5,048 nt of DNA from an uncultured Aliarcobacter sp. (GTDB lineage Bacteria > Campylobacterota > Campylobacteria > Campylobacterales > Arcobacteraceae): contig CANRCH010000127.1 in the NCBI GenBank assembly GCA_947629065.1, positions 1 to 5,048 on the forward strand, written 5' to 3'. A model generated the notes under the pieces. That model was given only the letters and a program-made list of their open reading frames with translations. It made no database searches and was not told where the DNA came from. The position numbers and the translations under genes were made by a program. Of the stretch, positions 1-4,776 are shown in pieces (the stretch's first letter is position 1; every line of letters starts with the position of its first letter).

Positions 1-559
1 CTTTTTCTTGTAGTAAAAATGGCTCATTTGTAATATAAGCAAGCATTAAATCTATTTTTTTATTTATTAAATCATTTACATCAAAAGAGTGAGGAATGAT
101 TTTTAAAGAAGATATATCTACATTGTTACTTTTTACCATAGCTCTAAAAGTAGCAAAATCAAGCTGTTCACCTGTAATCATCAGTTTTTTATTTGCAAAG
201 TCTTCAATTTTATTGATATTTGAATTTTTTAATGAAATTATTGCAAGAGGAGAAGTTTGGAAAATCGCACCTAAAAGGATAATATCTTTTCCATTTGATT
301 TATCAATAATTAGTGAGTTTGAACTAACTCCAAAATCAGAATTTCTATTTACTATTTCATCTGTTATATATAGATTTTGGTCAAATTTTTTTAATTCTAC
401 ATCAAGTCCTACATCTTTGTAAAATCCTTTTTCCTTTGCTATATAAAACCCAGCAAATTCAAATTGGTCTTCCCACATAAGCTGTAGTGATGTTTTTTCT
501 AAACTATTTGTAAATAATAATGAAGATATGAAAAGGAGTATAAAAGTTATTTTATTCAT
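1..559 (-). CDS. NMT1/THI5-like periplasmic substrate-binding domain protein (C-terminus beyond the left edge)
   Basis: The gene starts at an ATG at 559-557 and stays open for 186 codons to the window edge, so only the N-terminal part is seen. Residues 1 to about 19 form a hydrophobic signal peptide (ITFILLFISSLLF core). The following stretch, LQLMWEDQFEFAGFYIAKEKG then FYKDVGLDVEL, is the hallmark opening of the NMT1/SsuA/THI5-like type-2 periplasmic binding fold. Further on come SDFGVSSNSLII and a second-lobe region with KKLMITGEQ, both usual in this fold. A ribosome binding site AGGGA lies 5 nt before the ATG. In Campylobacterota this domain occurs both as a free ABC-transporter binding protein (for pyrimidine, sulfonate or similar ligands) and as the sensing end of membrane histidine kinases or GGDEF proteins. 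The visible part cannot separate these. No permease or ATPase gene is visible on the upstream side, which slightly favours the sensor reading. The ligand is unknown. Confidence 0.82.
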   Translation of the reverse strand, partial: MNKITFILLFISSLLFTNSLEKTSLQLMWEDQFEFAGFYIAKEKGFYKDVGLDVELKKFDQNLYITDEIVNRNSDFGVSSNSLIIDKSNGKDIILLGAIFQTSPLAIISLKNSNINKIEDFANKKLMITGEQLDFATFRAMVKSNNVDISSLKIIPHSFDVNDLINKKIDLMLAYITNEPFLLQEK

Positions 560-590
560 AAAAATCCCTATAATTTTATTTTTATGAATT

Positions 591-598
591 ATTATAGC
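591..598 (-). promoter_or_regulatory. Sigma-70 -10 box for the NMT1-domain gene
   Basis: Reading the minus strand, GCTATAAT (598-591) contains a perfect TATAAT hexamer. It sits about 31 nt before the ATG at 559, giving a short leader that contains the AGGGA ribosome binding site. There is no recognisable TTGACA at 16-18 nt upstream, only AT-rich tracts. This is the usual layout of housekeeping promoters in Campylobacter and relatives. Together with the hairpin at 638-666 it indicates that this gene is transcribed separately from fccAB. Confidence 0.65.
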
Positions 599-637
599 AA
601 ACTTTATGAAATTGTTTTTAAAATAATATTTTTAAGT

Positions 638-666
638 AAAAGTAAAGAGATTAACTCTTTACTTTT
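638..666 (-). terminator. Hairpin terminator after fccB
   Basis: A perfect 12-bp inverted repeat (AAAAGTAAAGAG at 638-649, CTCTTTACTTTT at 655-666) encloses a 5-nt loop. It begins immediately after the fccB stop codon (669-667). On the minus-strand RNA the descending arm ends in UUUU, which fits intrinsic termination. The plus strand carries six T residues (663-668) after the arm, so the hairpin could also act in the opposite direction, although no plus-strand gene is visible to the left. Confidence 0.75.
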
Positions 667-1953
667 TTATTTGAATACATCTTCTGTTTGAGCTGCATAC
701 CAAGCGTAAGCATATTTTGACTCTAATAATCTAATATGACCATCTAAATCAACTTCAGGACTCACTCCTCCAGCTCCATCAATACTTATGATTTTATCAT
801 CATGTGCTTCATAAACAGCAGCAATTGATATTCCATAATTTGGACTTAGTAAACTATAGCAAGTGTTTGCTAGTTTTGGAGGATTAATTGGTGCAATATC
901 TTTTAATATTCTTGATATTTGAAGTGCTACAACTTTACCTTGAGTACTTGCACTAAATGCTGATTTTGGCATTGGAGCTGCAACTGAAGCATCACCTATT
1001 ACGTGTACATTTTTTACAAGTTTTGATTCAAATGTTTTTGGATGAATAGGACACCAGTCACCATCTGTTAAACCTGAATCAAATGCAAGTTTTGCTGCTT
1101 TTTGATTTGGAATATAGTTTAAAACATCAGCCACAACTTCTTCATCTTCTGTTTCAACAACTCTTTTTACTGGATCAACACTTACAACTTTTCCACCAAA
1201 ATCAGCTGCTCTCCACTCTATTAAATCACCATAAAGCTCTTTCCATCCATTTGTAAATAGACCTTGTTTTGAGAACTTATCTTTTTGGTCTAATACAATG
1301 ATTTTTGAGTTTGGTTTATTGTTTTTTAAATAGTGTGCAACTAGAGAAATTCTTTCATAAGGACCAGGAGGACATCTAAATGGGTCTTTTGGTGCAACCA
1401 TTACAAATGTTCCACCATCTTTCATATCTTCAAGTTGTTTTTGAAGTAAAATAGTTTGTTCACCTGCGATTACAGCGTGTGGTGAGTGTAGTTCGCTTCC
1501 TTCAATGTAACCTTTTTCATATTTAAAATCAATTCCAGGACTTACAATTGCTTTAGTATATGAAATAACTGAACCATTTTCTAAAATCACACTATTTGTT
1601 GCACCATCAACTTTTTTTACTTTCTCGTAAATAACTTTTACATTGTGTTTTGTTGCAAGTGCTGTTAAATCTTGTTTAATGAAATCTATATTTTCCATTC
1701 CAGCTATTACAGCATTTGAAAATGGACAAGTGTGGTACTCTTTTTTTGCATCAATGATTACAATTTCTACATCTTGATCATATTTTCTTAAGTATTTAGC
1801 AGCCGCAGCTCCACCAAAACCACCACCAACAATTACAACTCTATGTTTTCCTTTTGGAAGTTCAAGCAAAGTTGTAGCAAGGCTATTACAAGCAGCAAAA
1901 GATAAAGCTGTTGCTCCTAAAAGTAATTTATTAAAACTTCTTCTATTTATCAT
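667..1953 (-). CDS. fccB: Flavocytochrome c sulfide dehydrogenase, flavoprotein subunit (Tat-exported)
   Basis: A 428-residue FAD-dependent oxidoreductase, a normal length for FccB. With a cytochrome partner the family oxidises sulfide to sulfur or polysulfide in the periplasm and passes electrons to cytochrome c. A twin-arginine motif (NRRSFNK, R4-R5) precedes a hydrophobic stretch, so it is exported folded by Tat. Residues 19-22 (FAAC) resemble a weak lipobox. The FAD dinucleotide motif is VVIVGGGFGG (39-48), and VHVIGDAS (316-323) is the second FAD motif. C76 in HTCPFSN lies where Allochromatium vinosum FccB attaches FAD covalently (mature Cys42). C194 (FRCPPGPYE) and C365 (TCYSLLSP) match its redox disulfide (Cys161/Cys337). 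C301 sits in the family motif WCPIHPKTFES. I mapped these by motif and offset, without an alignment. The C-terminal flavin-binding domain is complete to WYAAQTEDVFK. Ribosome binding site AAGGA (1964-1960) lies 6 nt upstream, and fccA ends 16 nt before. A SoxF-type role is the main alternative. Confidence 0.9.
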   Translation of the reverse strand: MINRRSFNKLLLGATALSFAACNSLATTLLELPKGKHRVVIVGGGFGGAAAAKYLRKYDQDVEIVIIDAKKEYHTCPFSNAVIAGMENIDFIKQDLTALATKHNVKVIYEKVKKVDGATNSVILENGSVISYTKAIVSPGIDFKYEKGYIEGSELHSPHAVIAGEQTILLQKQLEDMKDGGTFVMVAPKDPFRCPPGPYERISLVAHYLKNNKPNSKIIVLDQKDKFSKQGLFTNGWKELYGDLIEWRAADFGGKVVSVDPVKRVVETEDEEVVADVLNYIPNQKAAKLAFDSGLTDGDWCPIHPKTFESKLVKNVHVIGDASVAAPMPKSAFSASTQGKVVALQISRILKDIAPINPPKLANTCYSLLSPNYGISIAAVYEAHDDKIISIDGAGGVSPEVDLDGHIRLLESKYAYAWYAAQTEDVFK

Positions 1954-1969
1954 TTTTTATCCTTTTTGC

Positions 1970-2284
1970 TTATTTAACTTTTGAAAAGTAGTAAGATAGC
2001 TGCTCTAACTCTGCATCGCTAAAACCTTTTGTATGCTTTTGCATCATAAAAGTATCTTCTCTTTGTCCATTTTTATACTCTAAAAGAGTTTTGTTTAAAT
2101 ACTCTTTATCAAGTCCAGCAATACTTGGAATTGCTGTTTTTGATTTACCATCAACCCCATGACAATTTACACATGATAGTGATAACATCTCACCTTTTAC
2201 TGCATCATACTCAGCAGCATAAGAAAAACTAGCTAAAAAAGATAAAGCAAAAATAGCTTTTTTTAATCCGCTTTGTTTCATCAT
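1970..2284 (-). CDS. fccA: Monohaem class I cytochrome c, probable FccA partner of FccB
   Basis: A periplasmic electron carrier of 104 residues using the ATG at 2284. AAGGAG (2295-2290) lies 5 nt before it and 8 nt before the next ATG (2281), so either of the tandem Met codons could serve. An upstream in-frame ATG at 2323 would add 13 residues, but it would place the ribosome binding site inside the coding region and spoil the signal peptide, so I reject it. The signal peptide is about residues 1-23 (LKKAIFALSFLASFSYA). The single haem site is CVNCH (C38, C41, H42). M80 or M81 (TFMMQKH) is the expected sixth ligand. The C-terminal helix (LEQLSYYFSKVK) is typical of small c-type cytochromes. 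Its position 16 nt before fccB supports a role as the haem subunit. Only one haem is present, as in Chlorobium FccA and unlike the dihaem subunit of Allochromatium. A general cytochrome c553 is the alternative. Confidence 0.82.
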   Translation of the reverse strand: MMKQSGLKKAIFALSFLASFSYAAEYDAVKGEMLSLSCVNCHGVDGKSKTAIPSIAGLDKEYLNKTLLEYKNGQREDTFMMQKHTKGFSDAELEQLSYYFSKVK

Positions 2285-2303
2285 CTTCTCTCCTTCAAAT
2301 ATA

Positions 2304-2315
2304 ATAGTTACTATA
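2304..2315 (-). promoter_or_regulatory. Candidate -10 box overlapping a short palindrome upstream of fccA
   Basis: On the minus strand TATAGT (2315-2310) matches the -10 consensus at five of six bases and sits in AT-rich sequence 25 nt before the fccA ribosome site and ATG region. It overlaps an 11-bp palindrome, ATAGTTACTAT (2304-2314), that could be a protein-binding site. A second TATAGT lies at 2372-2367 and a lone TTGACA at 2453-2448. The true promoter is therefore not settled, and in DNA this AT-rich such matches arise easily. Confidence 0.3.
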
Positions 2316-2461
2316 TTAAACATAAATAACTTAATAGAGATTTAATAAAATAAACAAAAAAATATAACTATAATTTAAGCTTTTAAATGAGTAAAAATTA
2401 CACAAAATAGTAATAAAAGAAGAATAAATAATAAAAAAATAATTTTATGTCAAACTGTAAT

Positions 2462-2495
2462 CTTTTTTAGTTTTAATTTTATTTTATACTATAAT
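2462..2495 (+). promoter_or_regulatory. Sigma-70 promoter of dinB, predicted to give a leaderless mRNA
   Basis: A perfect TATAAT (2490-2495) is preceded by phased T-rich tracts (about 2462-2486) in place of a -35 hexamer, the recognised Campylobacter style. Only six bases separate the hexamer from the ATG at 2502, so transcription should begin at or within a base or two of the start codon. No purine-rich ribosome binding sequence lies in the gap (ACCTTT), which agrees with leaderless initiation. Confidence 0.65.
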
Positions 2496-2501
2496 ACCTT
2501 T

Positions 2502-3773
2502 ATGTTTATTCACTTAGATTTAGATTGTTATTTTGTTTCAGCTCATAGAAGTTTGGATGATAGTTTGTTAAATATTCCTGTTGCTGTTGGAGGAAGAAGC
2601 AATATTGATATATTTTCACAACAAAGTAAAGCAAGAAAAGTCGCTACAAATAGGGCTGCTTTTTCAAGCAAAGTTTTAACAAACGATGCAAATAAGAGTT
2701 TCAAAGAGTATTATGTAGATGAAAATGGAAGAATAAGAGGAATTATTACAACAGCATCTTATGAAGCAAGAAGTTTTGGGGTAAAAACTGCAATGAGTGT
2801 AAATGAAGCTTTAAGACTTTGCCCAAAATTAAAAATGATTCCACCAAATTATGATTTATATGATGAGTTATCTTTAAAGCTAAAAACTTTGCTTGAAAAA
2901 GAGATTCCTTTAATAGAACAATACTCTATTGATGAGTTTTTTGGAGATTTAACGGGTTTTATAGAAGAACATGAGGCTTTAGAGTTTGGGTTTTATTTAA
3001 AGGATAAAATATACAAAGATTTGAAACTTCCAGCATCTATTGGTCTTGCATCTACAAAATATCTATCAAAACTAATGACAAATCACGCAAAACCAAATGG
3101 AGTAAAACTTTTAAAAAAAGATGAAATTGAAGAGTTTACAAAAGATATAAAAATAGAAGAGTTTACAGGAATTGGAAAAGCACTTTGTGAAAAATTAAAT
3201 GGTTATAATATTAAAACTTTAGGAGATATTAGGAAAAATCAAAAACTTTTTTACTCTTGGGGAAAAATTGGAGTTGATACATATAATAGAGTTTGTGGAA
3301 TTAGAGATAATAAATTAACTCTAAACAAAGAAAGAAAATCTTTGGGAATAGGGCGAACTTTTGATGCTATTTATGATAGAAAAGAGGTGCGAAGACGAGT
3401 TATGATTCTATCAAGGTATCTTAGTTTTATAGTAAAAAAAGATGGAGTAAACCCACTTTCATATATTTTACAAATACGATATGAGTACAATATAAAGGTA
3501 AAACTTCAAGAAAATACAAATAAAATGTTTAATGAGTTTGATTTTAAAAATAGTATGATAGCTTTGTTTGATAAACTTGATAGACATAAAAACCATGGAG
3601 TTATTCAAATTTATATAACTGTATTTAATTTTGCAAAGAAAAATGAACACACTTTTAACCTTTTTGAGTATGAAGATGATTTAAAAAAAGAGGAATTAAG
3701 TAAAAATATTCAAAATTTAAGAGAAAAATTTGGAATAGATATTATTAAAACTGCATTTGAAATAGAAAAATAG
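2502..3773 (+). CDS. dinB: Y-family DNA polymerase (DNA polymerase IV / DinB type) with an N-terminal insertion
   Basis: A translesion DNA polymerase of 423 residues, about 70 longer than E. coli Pol IV. The metal-binding carboxylates are D6 (in LDLDCYF) and the D144-E145 pair of YSIDEFFGD. F11 is at the steric-gate position that excludes ribonucleotides. VGGR (29-32) and ASYEAR (85-90) are the conserved fingers motifs. In E. coli they are about 11 residues apart; here about 54 separate them, so roughly 43 extra residues (about 36-79) are inserted. A helix-hairpin-helix region follows (FTGIGKALCEKL, 221-232), then the little-finger domain from about 275. TFNLF (384-388) resembles the QLxLF sliding-clamp-binding motif and is followed by the common C-terminal helix LREKFGIDIIK. 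The start fits the family because D6 falls two residues earlier than E. coli D8. It stands alone, transcribed divergently from fccA. UmuC-like naming is possible, but no umuD partner is present. Confidence 0.9.
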   Translation: MFIHLDLDCYFVSAHRSLDDSLLNIPVAVGGRSNIDIFSQQSKARKVATNRAAFSSKVLTNDANKSFKEYYVDENGRIRGIITTASYEARSFGVKTAMSVNEALRLCPKLKMIPPNYDLYDELSLKLKTLLEKEIPLIEQYSIDEFFGDLTGFIEEHEALEFGFYLKDKIYKDLKLPASIGLASTKYLSKLMTNHAKPNGVKLLKKDEIEEFTKDIKIEEFTGIGKALCEKLNGYNIKTLGDIRKNQKLFYSWGKIGVDTYNRVCGIRDNKLTLNKERKSLGIGRTFDAIYDRKEVRRRVMILSRYLSFIVKKDGVNPLSYILQIRYEYNIKVKLQENTNKMFNEFDFKNSMIALFDKLDRHKNHGVIQIYITVFNFAKKNEHTFNLFEYEDDLKKEELSKNIQNLREKFGIDIIKTAFEIEK

Positions 3774-3799
3774 TAACAAAAAACTAAAAATCTATTATT

Positions 3800-3818
3800 T
3801 TTGATACTGATTATCAAA
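3800..3818 (+). promoter_or_regulatory. Fur-box-like operator 1 (overlapping the -35)
   Basis: TTTGATACTGATTATCAAA is a 19-bp inverted repeat around a central G (3809) with a single mismatched pair. The core, TGATACT-G-ATTATCA, fits the 7-1-7 Fur consensus TGATAAT-N-ATTATCA with one change. It overlaps the predicted -35 hexamer, so Fur with iron bound would block RNA polymerase. Assignment to Fur rests on similarity to the known consensus and on the downstream flavodoxin gene. Confidence 0.75.
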
Positions 3819-3829
3819 TTTAATAAAAT
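3801..3829 (+). promoter_or_regulatory. Sigma-70 promoter of the DUF2325-fldA operon
   Basis: TTGATA (3801-3806) and TAAAAT (3824-3829) are separated by exactly 17 nt and give a plausible -35/-10 pair, with a predicted start near 3836 and a leader of about 50 nt. A weaker alternative -10, TAGTAT (3847-3852), follows a T-rich run. Whichever is used, one of the two Fur-like sites would cover the promoter or start point. Confidence 0.5.
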
Positions 3830-3854
3830 CTAAAGTTTTCTTTTTGTAGTATCC

Positions 3855-3869
3855 TGATATTAATTATCA
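3855..3869 (+). promoter_or_regulatory. Fur-box-like operator 2 (between promoter and ribosome binding site)
   Basis: TGATATT-A-ATTATCA is a second 7-1-7 element with one change from the Fur consensus. Its centre lies 53 bp (about five helical turns) downstream of the centre of operator 1. It ends 5 nt before the AAGGA ribosome binding site of the DUF2325 gene. Two sites on the same face of the helix would allow cooperative or roadblock repression; this is inference from spacing alone. Confidence 0.68.
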
Positions 3870-3884
3870 ATATAAAGGAAACTT

Positions 3885-4220
3885 ATGAGTATTTTGATTA
3901 TAGGTGGAGACCAAATTTCACATATTAGTTCAATGTTATTGGAGCTTGGAGCAAAAAGTATAAGTCATTGGGATGCTAGAAAAAAATCTTCTGCACCTAA
4001 GAAAAAACTACCACAAGATCTTGATTGTATCGTAATGCTAACATCTTTTTTAAATCACAACACAATGCTAAAATATAAAAATGAAGCTAAAAAAAGAAAT
4101 ATACCTTTTGTTTGTGCAAAAAGATCAACAGCTTGTGTATATGATGAGTATGTAAAGATAATGAATATAAAAAACTGTAGTGAGTGTTATGCAAATTGTA
4201 CTAACGCAAATAAAAATTAA
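3885..4220 (+). CDS. DUF2325 family protein with a C-terminal cysteine cluster
   Basis: A small cytoplasmic protein of 111 residues, matching the usual size and pattern of DUF2325: an opening beta strand and glycine turn (ILIIGGD, 3-9), HWDAR (28-32) followed by a basic patch, LDCIVMLTSFLNHNTM (46-61), and a closing strand RNIPFVCAKRS (71-81). The fold looks like a compact Rossmann-like alpha/beta unit. No biochemical function is established for the family as far as I know. The protein has six cysteines (48, 77, 84, 98, 101, 105). The last three form CxxCxxxC near the C-terminus and could bind iron, an iron-sulfur cluster or zinc, or act as a thiol switch; this is inference. Ribosome binding site AAGGA (3875-3879) lies 5 nt before the ATG. 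The gene is first in an operon with fldA 18 nt downstream, behind two Fur-like sites, so a role in iron limitation or iron-sulfur/flavodoxin metabolism is likely. Confidence 0.82.
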   Translation: MSILIIGGDQISHISSMLLELGAKSISHWDARKKSSAPKKKLPQDLDCIVMLTSFLNHNTMLKYKNEAKKRNIPFVCAKRSTACVYDEYVKIMNIKNCSECYANCTNANKN

Positions 4221-4238
4221 AAAAATAGGATAAATTTT

Positions 4239-4736
4239 ATGGCAACAGCAATATTTTATGGAACAAACACAGGAAACTGTAAAGAAATAGCAAAAACAAT
4301 ATCTACGCAATTAGGAAAAATCGAGACATTTAACTTTGATAAAACAAAAGTAGAGAAAATTAATGAATACGACAAAATAATTTTAGGTGCTTCTACTTGG
4401 GGAAATGGTGATTTAAATGATGATTGGGAATCTGTTTGGGATGATTTTATAAAAGTTGATTTTTCAAACAAAACAGTAGCAATCTTTGGATTAGGTGATC
4501 AAGAAAGTTATGGAGATGAGTTTGCAGATGCAGTAGGTATTGTTTATGAACATTTAAAAGATAGTGGAGCTAAAATAATTGGTTTTACATCAGCAGATGG
4601 ATACTATCACGACTCTTCAAGAGCACAAATTGATGATAAGTTTGTGGGATTAATACTTGATGAAGATAATCAAAGTGAATTAACAGAACAAAGAGTTAAA
4701 ACTTGGCTTGAAAGTATTAAATCTGAAATTTTGTGA
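4239..4736 (+). CDS. fldA: Long-chain flavodoxin
   Basis: An FMN-binding electron carrier of 165 residues that moves low-potential electrons in the cytoplasm. In Campylobacterota flavodoxin serves pyruvate and 2-oxoglutarate oxidoreductases, and in many bacteria it replaces ferredoxin when iron is scarce. The phosphate-binding loop is GTNTGNC (8-14). Cys14 stands where many family members have Thr and Helicobacter pylori has Ala. The second FMN loop, STWGNGDLNDDWE (52-64), keeps W54; H. pylori flavodoxin is known for having Ala there. GLGDQESYGDEFADAVG (84-100) supplies Y91, the expected ring-stacking tyrosine. The segment about 117-140 is the extra loop that defines long-chain flavodoxins. 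The protein is strongly acidic, as is usual for this family. AGGA (4227-4230) lies 8 nt before the ATG. It is cotranscribed with the DUF2325 gene and probably repressed by Fur. A hairpin follows at once. Confidence 0.95.
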   Translation: MATAIFYGTNTGNCKEIAKTISTQLGKIETFNFDKTKVEKINEYDKIILGASTWGNGDLNDDWESVWDDFIKVDFSNKTVAIFGLGDQESYGDEFADAVGIVYEHLKDSGAKIIGFTSADGYYHDSSRAQIDDKFVGLILDEDNQSELTEQRVKTWLESIKSEIL

Positions 4737-4744
4737 ACTTAAGA

Positions 4745-4776
4745 AGATTAAAAGTGGAATTTTCCACTTTTAATCT
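4745..4776 (+). terminator. Convergent hairpin between fldA and the aldolase gene
   Basis: A perfect inverted repeat of 14-15 bp (from AGATTAAAAGTGGA to TCCACTTTTAATCT) with a tiny AT loop lies 9 nt after the fldA stop. It reaches into the stop codon (4777-4775) of the gene on the other strand. The right arm contains UUUU, but no long U tract follows on either strand. It probably acts in both directions for the two converging genes. Confidence 0.65.

Noticed and set aside
96..422. Plus-strand open frame of 108 codons
   Set aside because: It lies antisense within the NMT1-domain gene, whose translation matches a known family. The antisense product has no recognisable domain and no ribosome site.
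2285..2323. Longer cytochrome start at the ATG at 2323
   Set aside because: It would put the AAGGAG ribosome site inside the gene and add 13 residues (MFNIVTIIFEGEK) ahead of a clean signal peptide.
2324..2501. Small RNA or hidden small gene in the fccA-dinB divergent spacer
   Set aside because: The 178-nt spacer is very AT-rich, with no stable stem, no coding frame with a ribosome site, and only the promoter elements described.
3468..3650. Minus-strand frame of 60 codons
   Set aside because: A shadow of the polymerase gene; its hydrophobic content comes from AT-rich codons read in reverse.
3786..3802. Possible terminator after dinB (AAAAAT / ATTTTT around CTATT)
   Set aside because: The stem is six A-T pairs only and overlaps the next promoter; such repeats are expected by chance in this AT-rich DNA. 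Some read-through from dinB is possible.
4125..4310. Minus-strand frame of 61 codons
   Set aside because: It spans the junction of the DUF2325 and fldA genes in antisense, and its Cys/Ile/Tyr-rich product is not protein-like.
4256..4471. Minus-strand frame of 71 codons
   Set aside because: Antisense to the well-supported flavodoxin gene, with no family resemblance.
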